NCBI GenBank assembly: GCA_027924645.1
Contig: BSBN01001343.1
Location: 372,001 to 436,000, forward strand
Source: Cunninghamia lanceolata
Taxonomy: Eukaryota; Streptophyta; Pinopsida; Cupressales; Cupressaceae
DNA: 64,000 bases
Direction: 5' to 3'
This document shows positions 1 to 10,252 of the stretch, in pieces. The notes beneath the pieces were generated by a model, which saw only the letters and a list, made by a program, of their open reading frames with translations, did not search any database and was not told the origin of the DNA. The translations under genes were made by a program, and so were the position numbers. The stretch's first letter is position 1. Each line of letters begins with the position of its first letter.

Positions 1-2
1 TA

Positions 3-2600
3 ATGGATGGTAGGAGATCTAAAGCTGATGGTAAAAAACTACAATCATCCCCACCTTTAAGGGTTCCTACTAAGAAGACTGGGATATCAAGTCAGTCTTG
101 TAGTACTAATAACTAAATTTCTCTAGAGAATACCTCAGAACAGCCAATAACAACTCATAACAGCTTCACTCCCTTACATGAGTCAGATGAATTCCAATCC
201 AAGAACCAATATACTCATTCTAATCATAACAAATATGATGATGTCCTTGCCCAGTATAGACCTTTCCTTCAGGAACAACTTGAACATTAGGCCCAGATTG
301 AGAGAGAGATAGACCAAAATCAAGTAAGACATGATTACCAAGCGTCACTGCAATAGGGTGAAGAAGCTCAAGATGAATTCGTAGATCAGGTAACATCCAC
401 ACAAATCCTTAATAGTTAACCAGAAGACATGAGAACTAAGGATCATATGTAGCAAGAGTTACTTAAATTACAGGAAGAGCTTGAGTGGGCTAGATTAGAA
501 GAAGAGAAAGTAAAGATGAAACATGAACTACAACAAATAAGGTCTAGAACTAAGGTAACCAGTTCAAAGTATGTGCCTCCCCATAGGTAGGGTCGACATG
601 TTCAAATGATTAGTCAAATAGGGTTACATCAGAATGCAAGTAGTTCACATACTTCAGCAATGCCACATGTTAGCCATGCCCAACAAAATATTCCACCACA
701 AAATCCAAAACCATCCAATGCACACAACTCATCTCAGTATATAGCTAATCCTTATCCACCACCAAGTCATCACCATATTCCACCTCACCATCAAAATGTA
801 AACATGGCACCCCAACATACATACAATAATCCTCCTCTGCAAAATAGTCAAATGCAAGGACCTCCACCTGCAAATATTGGGAATGTTCACCAACAACATC
901 CACCGCCAGGGCATAGACTTAATAACCAATATTAGCAACCTCCCCCACAATAGAATATGTATCATCAGCAATATGGCCAACCCAATATGTATCCACAGCC
1001 TCCATTTGGATACCAATATTATGTGCCATACCCAAATATACCACTTTTTAATCCTACGAGTATGGCCAGACAATTTGATTTGACCAGATATCAGCTATAT
1101 CCTTGTCCCATGGATAATAGTTCTAGGAACAATGTGCCTAAGTTTATAGGAAGCAGTGAATTGACTGCTGAAGAACATATCAAACGATTCAATGCTTTTA
1201 TACAGGACGTTGATAATGAATATGAAGATATTAAAATGAAATTGTTTATGATATCTCTTACTAATGAAGCAAGAGACTGGGTAAATATTTTACTAGACGC
1301 TTCAATATATTCCTTGAGAGACTTCTACGATCAATTTTTAGAAAAATTCAGAAATGAATGTGCCCCAAAATTTGCTCTTCATGAACTAATAACTATTCAA
1401 AAGTATCAAAACAAATAGGTGTATGATTTTAATTTGAGATTCACTAAACTGTATAACAAGGTTCCACAAGAATCCAAATCGAACAACCAAGTAGCCCTTA
1501 GCATATACTTGAAAGAATTTGAACCAAAGATAGGTTATGAACTCAGGGGAAAAAGTTCTAGAACTTTGGCAGAAGCACAAAAAATGGTTCTCACCATTGA
1601 AAACAATAAAAATATTGTTGGGATGATCAGAAAAATAGATAATATAAGAGTTCTCCAGAATCCTAATCCTCCTGCAAACAAGCAAGAATACTCACATAAA
1701 AATGAAACGCCAAGACTCCATGATATGCCATATCATACAAACTGGAAAGACAAAAAGCCCGTGGATACTAATAGTAGACATAACTATGAAAAAGACACTC
1801 CTAACCCTTTGAAGAAAAATGGAGTCCATATGACAGAAAATAGTCCACAGTGTATGCCCTGTAATTTACCACACTCTCTTGATTATTTTGTGGTAGCACA
1901 ATCAATACAAAAAGATGAGACATTTTATAACCCTGAGATGGATCATCACACTATAAATATGTTGGGTATCACACCTTTCACTGTTGAAGAAGATTATTCA
2001 TCCGGCGAGGAAGCAGGGTATGAATATGATGCAGGAGCACAAAAATATAATGTGAACATAGGAGAGCAAGAAGTATTTTCCAACCATGAAGAAGATTTAG
2101 GAAATTGTGGATATGACCTCAACGCGGCACAAAGTCACAATTGGCAAAAACCTTCTAAGGAAGAGAGAAGAGTCTTAACATTAGTTGCGGTAGCACAAGC
2201 CAAAAATAGCTATAATCTAAGAAAGAGAATAGTGAATGCTGAACAAGGAACTCCCAGAACTATATTTATAAAAAATCATACTTCTGGTAAAAATGATAAA
2301 AGTAAATATTAGGAAACACCTCATGATATACCTCCCGTTGACACACCGAAGAAAAAGAAGAATGACACAAAAACTGAGGAAAAGGGGCAAACAAAAGTTG
2401 AGAGGTCAGAACTAAACATAAATCCCTCATTTGATATTGCTCAAGCTGTTTCTCAAATGAAAGTATCTGTTGCACTTCTAGAAATGATGAAGGTGGAAAA
2501 ATATAAAAATATAGTGGTAAAGATGATATCAAGTGTATCAGACAAAAGACCCAAACAACATAGTCCTAAAATAAATATGCAACAAGAATCTATCAAAATA
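3..2600 (+). pseudogene. gag: gag region of copy A (broken)
   Basis: This encodes the structural capsid precursor. From the ATG at 3 one frame runs through a charged segment, a long segment rich in Pro, His, Gln, Asn and Tyr (about 606-1120), and then a retrotransposon gag core at about 1130-1610. The core has the helix-rich pattern ending ...RDFYDQFLEKFRN... and ...LAEAQKMVLTIENN. A charged linker leads to the protease. In-frame stops lie at 288, 933, 951, 1416 and 2310. The stops at 288, 933 and 2310 are CAG in copy B, so they look like single C-to-T changes. I see no CCHC zinc knuckle. The true start may be upstream, outside the window. Confidence 0.8.
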
Positions 2601-3119
2601 CCTGAGGTATACCTAGGTGAAACATTAATTAAAAATACATCTCAAGTAGATCCATTCTATATTACCTTGCTGATAAACAATAAATTAGTCAAGAACTGAA
2701 TGCGTGATTCAGGAGCAGCAGTAAACATAATGCCCATGGCTGTTATGAAAAAGTTAGGAATGCAGGTGGATACTACATTCGGTAAATGTTATGCAATTGA
2801 TAACAGATCTATCCCTGTTGTTGGAATCATGAAAGATGTTGAGATAAAATTAGCATCTCATCCTAAAGCCTCTTATAAAATTGACATCACTGTGGTAGAT
2901 ATCCCACCTAATTATGGAATGTTATTATCTAGACAATGGACTGCCATGGTAGGGGGAACTGTGCAATTAGATTTATCTTATGCTACTATCCCATTGGGAA
3001 CACAGGTAGTTAAACTCTATAGGGAGCCAAGGTATGAAGATATTATAAAGAAAATTAATCCAAATCAAATGATTTGTTTCTGTGACATAGACTTTAGTAC
3101 ATTCAGGGTGGAAGAATAG
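2601..3119 (+). pseudogene. retroviral-type aspartic protease, copy A
   Basis: This would be the protease that processes the polyprotein. The active-site segment reads RDSGAAVNIMP, with catalytic Asp in a DSG triad at about 2703-2712. It is preceded by a hydrophobic strand and followed about 75 residues later by LLSRQW, which sits where these families usually have an ILGRPW-like motif. A TGA at 2697 falls just before the active site; copy B has a Cys codon (TGT) there. A TAG at 3117 separates this domain from the next RNase H; copy B has CAG. It lies directly between gag and the archaeal-type RNase H in one frame. Confidence 0.8.
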
Positions 3120-3125
3120 TCTAAA

Positions 3126-3692
3126 TTGCATAATACAGACCCAATTTACTATGAAGCCAAAATTGATGAAAATGAAGTATGGACCATGTATTTCGATGGT
3201 GCATGTAGTAAGGTAGGAAATGGAGCCAGGGTGTTGTTTATATCACCATCAGGAAAAACATTCAAATATTCCTTTTCTCTAAATTTTGAGTGCACAAATA
3301 ACATAGCTGAATATGAAGCACTCTTAATTGGGCTAAACATTGCTAGAAAACACAAAATCAAATTGTTAGCAGTGTATGGACATTCTAAATTGAATATTTC
3401 ACAAGTCAAAGGTAAATATTCTTCAAAAAACAAAAGACTGAAACAATACAGAAATGCAGTTCTGGATGATATAGAATTGTGTGATGCTTTTTCAATAAGT
3501 TGGATTGATAGGTCAAAAAATATAATGGCTGACTTCCTTGCAAACATAGCTTTGAAAAGGGATGACATTACCTTGATAGGTATTTTAGAAGTTGACCTCA
3601 AAACAAGACCAACTATCCCAGACAACATATATAATTGGCAAGTTTTTGATAGTGATGCTGATTTACTCAATTTTTTGCATTGTATAGATTAG
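3126..3692 (+). pseudogene. archaeal-type RNase H (aRNH), copy A
   Basis: This is an additional RNase HI-like domain that degrades the RNA strand of RNA/DNA hybrids during reverse transcription. The pattern is YFDGACSKVGNGA (first Asp), TNNIAEYEALLIGL (Glu) and NIMADFLANIA (last Asp). At the third catalytic position copy A has His (GHSKL, codon 3381-3383) where copy B has GDSEL, so this copy is probably inactive. The domain lies between protease and RT, not after the usual RNase H. A TAG at 3690, also present in copy B, ends this open stretch; the same frame continues to about 3990 without a recognisable domain. Confidence 0.85.
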
Positions 3693-3989
3693 TATGAGAA
3701 TCAAGAGATTGATCTTAATGCTTTTGTTGAGAAGATTGATTGCAAAGAGACTTTATTTGGGAAAGAAATTGTCCAACTTAAAACCAATAAAATTCCAAAG
3801 GGCTTAGTAGCGTTAGAAAGAGTTTTTGATGCAAATGATCGATCCATTACCAAAGAAGTAACAATAAAGGAGGATGATGTGGAAGAAATAAATTTGGGAA
3901 CTGAATTATCACCTAAAAAGGTTTACATTGGAAAGAAAATAACCCCTGCAATCAGAAGCATGTTAATCACATTATTGAGAAAATATAAA

Positions 3990-5390
3990 CATGTTTTCCT
4001 GGTTTTATGATGATCTTAAAGCATATAAGGAAGATTTGTTCCAACATGAAATTTCACTTAAATCTGATGCTAAGCCCTATAGAAAAAAACAAAGACCCAT
4101 CAATCCTGTGTTAGAACCTAAAATGCATGAGGAACTTATAAAAATTAGGGAAGCTGTCATAATTAAACCTATTAGGCATTCATCCTAGGTCTCAAATTTA
4201 GTGCCTGTTATGAAGAAGAATGGGGATATTAGACTTTGTGTTGACTTTAGAAACTTAAACATATCCTCCCTCAAAGATAATTATCCATTACCTAACATGG
4301 AAACTTTACTGCAGAGAGTTACCAGTTGTGAGATTTTATCAATGATGGATGGGTTCTCCGAATACAACCAAGTAAAGGTTAAAGAATCTAAACAATACAA
4401 AATAGCCTTTACCACCCCATGGGGAACTTATGTATACGTGAGAATGTCATTTAGCCTTACAAATGCTGGAGCCACATTCCAGAGGGCAATGGATGTTGCT
4501 TTTGCAGGTTTAATAAATGAACTCATGACTATATACCAGGATGACCTCACTACATATTCAAAAAAGGCTGAAGATCATGTAAATCACCTTGAGAAGATAT
4601 TTATCAGAGCATTAGAGTATGGTGTTTCATTGAACCCCAAGAAATGTAAATTTGCAGTTATAGAAGGGAAATTGCTTGGGCATATATTATCCAAAGATGG
4701 AGTCATGATTGATCCCGAGAGAGTAAAGGCAATAGATAAAGTTCATATCCCAAAGACAGTCAAGGCCTTACAATCATTTTTTGGACAAATAAACTTTGTG
4801 AGAAGATTTATACCAAACTTTGTAAAAATAATTAACCCTATATCTAGAATGTTGAAGAAAAATGCAAAGGTCAATTGGATAGATGAATGCATAGAAGCTT
4901 TTGCATCCATAAAAAGAGCAATTAAAGAAGCTCCAGTGCTAAAGTCTCCCAATTTTAGTAAACCTTTCCAGATCTTTTCCTTTGCATATTTTTATACAGT
5001 AGTAGCAGTTATGTTACAAAAGAATAATGAAGGTTATGAGCAGCCTGTTTCTTTTTTCAGTAAATCACTCCAACATGCAGAACTTAACTATGATATCACA
5101 GATAAACAAGCTGATGCACTGGTGAAAGTTGTCAAGGCATTTAGACCTTACTTGGTTGGGGCTAAGGTGATAACTTATGTCCTGAATGTAGTAGTCAAAG
5201 ATGTGTTTATGCAGAATGAGGTAACTGGGAAGAGATGTAGGTGGATAAACCAACTCCAAGAATTTGATATAGAAATTCAAATCACAGAAGTAGTAAGGGG
5301 ACAAGGGCTAGCAAAATTAATGAAAGAAATAGATCTTGAAGCTGCCCAAGTATGTAATATTGAAAATGAGGAGGAAATGATAACAAGTAT
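3990..5390 (+). pseudogene. reverse transcriptase plus degenerate RNase H, copy A
   Basis: This region has the RT fingers and palm: RLCVDFRNLN, SMMDGFSEYNQ, then the polymerase motif YQDD at 4534-4545, and KCKFAVIEGKLLGH. The connection and RNase H region follow (about 4960-5300), recognisable by its fold signature (FQIFSFAYF..., QPVSFFSKSLQHAELNY). The expected acidic residues are missing: the DAS-type Asp is FAY, the Glu segment reads DKQADAL, and the TDH-type Asp is VLN. Copy B shares these losses. A TAG at 4186 stands where copy B has TGG. The frame differs from gag-aRNH because of a 2-base loss near 3994. Confidence 0.88.
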
Positions 5391-6594
5391 TGAGAAAACT
5401 CCTTGGTATACTAAAATAGTGTATTACCTCAAGCACATGAAATGCCCTAACAGATTTGATGATAATAAGAAAAGGACTCTAAAATTACATGCTTCTAAAT
5501 ATGTGCTTATAGAAGGAGATCTTTTTTGGAAAAATAATGATGGTATCTTACTGTTTTGTCTAGATGAAGAACAAGCAAAATCTGCCTTACAAGAGATGCA
5601 TCAGGGAGTCTGTGGTGGCCATTTCTTAGCTAAAACCACAGCACACAAGATATTAAGGGATCGATACTATTGGCCCATGGTCTTCAATGATGCTTATAAT
5701 TTTACTAGGAAATGTGAAGCTTGTCAAAAATTCTCTAGAAAATTAAAGTATCAAGGTGCATTACCCCTGAGACCTATGCAAGTTGATGCCCCATTTCACC
5801 AATGGAGAATTGACTTTACAGGAGAAATTATGGAAAAATCAAGTAGCGGCCATAGATGGGTATTGGTGGCCACCGACTATTTCATGAAATGGGTAGAAGG
5901 AGTGCCCACTAAACTAGAAACCAACAAGGTTGTGATCAACTTCATATTGGAAAACATTTTAACCAGATTTGGGGTACCTTCAAGGCTTATAACTGACAAT
6001 GGAATGTGTTTTAGATCAGATGAGTTTAAAATTTTTTGTGAATCTTATGGAATTATGATCTCATATTCCCCTCCCTACCACCCACAAGGTAATGGGCAAG
6101 CTGAGTCTAGCAATAAGAGTATTTTGAAGATTATAAAAAGAATGCTGGATAACAACAAGAAAGCCTGGGACTCTAAGTTGAGATTGGTATTATGGGCTGA
6201 TAGGATCACAGTAAAGAAAGCAACTGGCAAATCACCATTTGAACTAGTATATGGAGCTCATGCCAGACTCCCAATACACAACCTGCTGTAAGTATGTAAG
6301 TTTATTCTCCAAGAGGATTGGGATGTCCTAGAGCTGATGGAGGAAAGGCTAGAATAGCTAATGGAATTAAACGAAATGAGGGAACAGGCAATACAGTAGA
6401 ATAAAAAAATGCGAATGCAGATGAAGTACCTACATGACAAAAAAGCAACATTTATAAAATTTGAGATAGGTGACATAGTGCTTATTTGGAATGCCAGAAA
6501 TCAAGAAAAGGGGAAGCATGGAAAATTCAATGCCCTGTGGATTGGACCTTTTGTCATAAATGGTAAGGCAGGGGAAGATTCATATTATGTATAG
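5391..6594 (+). pseudogene. integrase, copy A
   Basis: This is the enzyme that inserts the cDNA into the genome. An HHCC zinc finger (GGHFLAKTTAHKILRDRYYW, then CEACQ) lies at about 5600-5740. The catalytic core follows, with Asp in RIDFTGE (about 5808), Asp in LITDNG (about 5990) and Glu in GNGQAESSN (about 6090). The C-terminal GDIVLIWNARN...LWIGPF tail is at about 6460-6560. I see no chromodomain, as expected outside chromoviruses. Stops lie at 6289 (CAA in B), 6355 (shared with B) and 6397 (CAG in B). The end at 6592-6594 is a TAG in both copies. Confidence 0.88.
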
Positions 6595-6937
6595 AACATG
6601 TCTGGTGAGGAGCAAGAACTGCCAGTACATGGGTAGTTTTTAAAACATTTCTTCTCTTAAAAGGAACCCGAGAGAAAAAGAATTACCAGTGCATGGAAAA
6701 TTCTGATTAAACTCTCTAAATGATCTTTTTAATGCAGAGTAGTTTAGGAGAGTCAAATAACTTTCTTAAAGATATCTCTTATCAAGAAATAAAAGCTTTT
6801 CATAAAGAAATAACCCAGGATGTCCACCACCCATCATAGTTCACCCGTTGTCAAATGAAGAAGGCTTTGGTCTACTCCTCCAGAAATCTGAGATCTTGAT
6901 ATGCCCACAAGGGGCATACATCCCCAAAAAGAGCCAC
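6595..6937 (+). other. 3' untranslated internal segment and polypurine-type tract, copy A
   Basis: This stretch between the integrase end and the LTR has no gene. It matches copy B at 16840-17182. The short purine run AAAAAGAG just before the TG at 6938 is the best candidate for the plus-strand primer, but it is interrupted by pyrimidines, so the 5' LTR edge is less certain than the 3' edge. Confidence 0.55.
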
Positions 6938-9900
6938 TGTTGGGACTGAAATTCTCAAGCTACTTTTTTGGCAAATATCAAGTTTCAATCATCTAAAGAT
7001 TTCAGTATATGAGCATATATGGAAAGATCCACAGTTGTTTTCAAGCAGAAATTAACAATTGATTTGATATAAATATTTGGATTTGATATATTCTGATTCC
7101 TAAAGACTTAATATAACATGGTTGAAGTGCTCATTAAAGGTGAATCGTAAACAAGGAAGTGAAAAATTATGAACCTTGTTGAAAATAAAGGAAAAATGGC
7201 ATTAAGTACCAGAGCTGAATATGGGTGAATTCCTTGTCAAAAATGAATAGGAGTTGCTTTTGAACCATGTTAAAATTCCCTATATTTTGCAAGTTATGAG
7301 TGTTTGGTAAAATGTACAAGGGGAGTGTTTGTGAGTTGCATATACAAGTCTATTTGTATATCAGGTTGCATATACAAGGTTTACATACAAGTCGCTCATA
7401 TACAAAGTTGTTTGCATATGCAAAGTCATTATGAGTCGCAAAAATGGGTTGTCGGGTTTATTAAATTTTTATACTTGTATGCATTTCGATGACACATTTT
7501 TCATACATACAAGTTGGGCCCGAAACAATTCAGAGTTTAAATGTATAATCGGCTGGGTCCGTCGGATGTATGTTTTGCTTATATGTTTGGTAAATTAAAA
7601 ACATACAAAGTGGATATGCAAAGTCCATGTGCAAAGTGTGGAACTGAAAGTTTATGAAATAGGGAAAAGTCAATGTATGTTTCAGCCTTTGTATATACAA
7701 AACCAATAAACACTGCACCATATGCAAGTCGCTGACCCAACAAAAGTCAAAGTTTAAATGAATGAGTCGATTAAGTCTGATGTATGCATTTTATCTTTGT
7801 ATGTTAGGCAAAAGCGGAACATGCAAAGCAAAATATACAAGGATTTTATACATTGCAGTACATACAATGGGAATATGCAATGTCGAAACCGAAATGATTA
7901 TGAAATAACGATAAGTTGTTATTTATCTCACGTATTGTATGTATTGGTACATACATTGGTGGACATACAATGCAGATTTCATGGAAGATTAAAATTTGAT
8001 GTAAATGATGTATCGTGACTCAATGTATATCAGAATATACATTGCATTTTATGCAAGCCGGACCTGCAAAGTTTTTGAAATAGTGAAATCTGTTGTATGT
8101 TTGCGCTTTGTATCTATCTGACATACATTGTGGATATACAATGCATTAAATACAAGTGGCGGAACCGAAAGGTTATTTAAAAGAGTTGAGTGCTTGTATA
8201 TTCAGTGCCATGTATGTTTTGAACATACATTCTTAAAGATACAATATACAAAAGGATATACAAGAATCAGATGCGAAGGAAAAGCTAAATATTGGAAACT
8301 CCTTGTATGTTTTAGTGATTGTATGTTTGCAATGAGCATATTCAATGTACAAAGAAATTGAAAGCACTGAAAGAGATGGTTTGTATGAGTCATCTATATA
8401 TGCGCTCATACAACAAGATACACAAGAGCAATATACAAGTGAAAGATACAAGGATGTACGGAAAGCGAAAAGGCAGGAAGTTTTTGGATCAACCCGACTG
8501 TGAGGTTACGCTGACGAAGGAAACCCTAAAATGACATTAAAATCAGAATGGTTAAGATATCTTTCTGACAGTTAAAATATTTGTTTTTTGCAGGATATAC
8601 ACAGTGGCAATCAAGTTGTATAAACACCCGCAAAAGGATCTTAAGCAACTAATAAATTGTCGATAAGGGAAGTAATTATTTGAGTAAATATATATGTTTA
8701 TATAAATTTGTTTTGATCATTTCCTCACAGAATAAGTTGTGTTTTATCTGGTATTTTTAGGAATAATAAAACCCTCAAAGGATATTAAGTAGAATTACAA
8801 CTAAAGATTTTGTTTGACCCTGAAATTGTTATCCATTTGATGATTAGTGGCGAGTATTAAATTTCTTGAATCTGTTTTATTAGAACAAATACTGATTTTG
8901 GTTATCAACCATCACAACTATTGTAATTGGTTTGAAGCTTGTATGCCTCTCTTTATAAGAGACGACCAAGACTAGAAGAGAGAGGACGAGATCATAAGAG
9001 ATTGGAGGATATTAGATTATAGAGGGAGACTACATAATAGAATAGGGGATATTATAGATTAGATTTGAATAGCAATGCTAGTTCACTTTTAATATATTTT
9101 ATCTCTGGTAGACCATGTACAAGCATTCTCTGATGAAGTCAAGTCTGTGAACATGAAGCAGTAACTACAGGTTTCGGTATCAATTATCTATTTAATTTAT
9201 TCAATTATATGACTGTCTCCTTTCAAAGTTTTCTCTATTATTCAATTTGAGTTATCAACTATATCTTCAAGTTGTCTATACACATTTTCTGTTATAGTGT
9301 GATAAGATTAACTGGTTTATGTTTTTAGAATTAAATCCTTTAAATCTATCATAGTAACGTTGAAGACATTCTCATGGATCTATAAGAAGAGTCATATAGT
9401 TAGGGTTTGTATTATGTCTTCAGTTTTTGATAATTTTGTTACAATTGTAGTATTATTCTAATAGGTTCCTTTAAGCAAGGATTAAATCCTTTTAGATGAA
9501 TGCAGGTAATATTTTGTCAATTGGATATATGTAAGTATGGAATACTAACTATTTCCTTGTAGGGTTGTACAAGTTACATACCTATTCTTTTCTGCCAGAT
9601 AGTTTGACTTTTTACCAAACAAGTGGTTATTTATTTCATGATCATACTGACTCTATATTCAACAAGGCACTAGTCTAGTGTTTGCATCATCACTTATACA
9701 ATTCACATTAGATTTACTTAATTAGATTGCATTATTGTTTTAGCATTACAATTTAGATCATTTATAATTAACTTGTCTTTTTATTTGTTTTATAACTTGT
9801 GCAATTATCAATAGTTAGATTAATTATGATCTTTATGTTCTTTATTAATTAGAGGTTTACCCACCTAGGTTTGGTAGAGCCTGAAGTGAAAGAGGTTTAG

Positions 9901-9989
9901 CCATATCTACCCCGTGTCAATTAGCCAAAAATGTCAAGAGAGCCTGGCACTCTCTTAGGGTTAACGACCTGCATTTTTGAGACCTAACA
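6938..9989 (+). repeat. LTR shared between copies A and B (about 3.05 kb)
   Basis: This is the only LTR between internal A and internal B, so it serves as 3' LTR of A and 5' LTR of B. It starts TGTTGGGA and ends CTAACA. The 3' end is well supported: the twin LTR (17183-20246) matches up to that CA and then diverges into unrelated DNA, while here a primer-binding motif follows at once. The 5' end rests on TG after a purine run. No coding region is present. A TATA-like TTTATAAGAGA near 8951 may mark the promoter, though this is weak. Confidence 0.8.
7290..8470 (+). repeat. dispersed ATACAA / TTGTAT word cluster inside the LTR
   Basis: About 1.2 kb is crowded with short words of the type ATACAAG, CATACAA, TTGTATG and ATACATTG in both orientations, spaced irregularly. 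The same array is kept in the second LTR (about 17560-18720). It has no convincing open reading frame. Its function is unknown; it could bind a factor or be a diverged low-order repeat. Confidence 0.7.
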
Positions 9990-9993
9990 GAAT

Positions 9994-10011
9994 TGGCGAC
10001 TCTGCTGGGGA
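9994..10011 (+). other. primer-binding site, copy B
   Basis: TGGCGACTCTGCTGGGGA follows the LTR end after four bases. A TGG start right after the LTR is the expected form for a site complementary to a tRNA 3' CCA end. From memory, similar sites in Tat/Ogre elements pair with tRNA-Arg, but I could not check the tRNA. Confidence 0.75.
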
Positions 10012-10071
10012 GTCAAGTGAAATTATTAGCCAGAGATTCTAAAGCTTTTCCCATCTGATTCATAATAGAAT

Positions 10072-10089
10072 TGGTGACTCTGCTGGGGA
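10072..10089 (+). other. second primer-site-like motif, copy B leader
   Basis: TGGTGACTCTGCTGGGGA lies 78 bases downstream of the primer site and differs from it at one base. It is preceded by the same AGAAT context. It looks like a duplicated leader segment. Confidence 0.7.
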
Positions 10090-10252
10090 CAAAACATAGA
10101 GAAACTTGGTTGTAGACCATATTATTAGAGTCAACAAATTAAAAGGCATAACTCTGCTGGTGGAAGGGAAACCTAGAAGATTTACTAGTCCTCTAAATAG
10201 AGGTGGTGACTCTAATCAAAACTCAAATTATTTTTCTGATAAAAGTATCATA

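Larger units (their letters stand above)
1..6937 (+). mobile_element. Tat-type Ty3/gypsy copy A, internal region (5' end off window)
   Basis: This is the internal part of a large gypsy retrotransposon. Position 1 aligns with 10251 in copy B, so the 5' LTR, the primer site and about 260 bp of leader lie outside the window. In order it carries a low-complexity leader and gag, an aspartic protease, an archaeal-type RNase H, RT with a degenerate RNase H, and integrase. The extra RNase H and the LTR-adjacent primer motif seen in copy B point to the Tat lineage. The reading frame is constant from the ATG at 3 to about 3990. A 2-base loss relative to copy B then shifts it, and it stays constant to 6594. 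Several in-frame stops make it a dead copy. Confidence 0.9.

Noticed and set aside
729..1073. Minus-strand open frame of 114 codons opposite gag (also 10983-11327)
   Set aside because: It mirrors the Pro/His/Gln-rich gag segment on the other strand; composition is Trp/Ile/Leu-rich as expected for a shadow. No independent motif.
3149..3670. Minus-strand open frame of 173 codons opposite the aRNH
   Set aside because: The plus strand carries clear RNase H motifs. The reverse frame has none and persists only because the codon pattern avoids reverse stops.
7290..8470. CRISPR-like array, because short words repeat at intervals
   Set aside because: Words are 6-9 bp, in both orientations, with irregular spacing and no constant repeat or spacer length; the context is a plant LTR.
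7304..8534. Several 60-90 codon open frames inside the Tat LTR
   Set aside because: They lie in the ATACAA word array, are Tyr/Ile/Cys-rich and are not conserved in frame in the second LTR.
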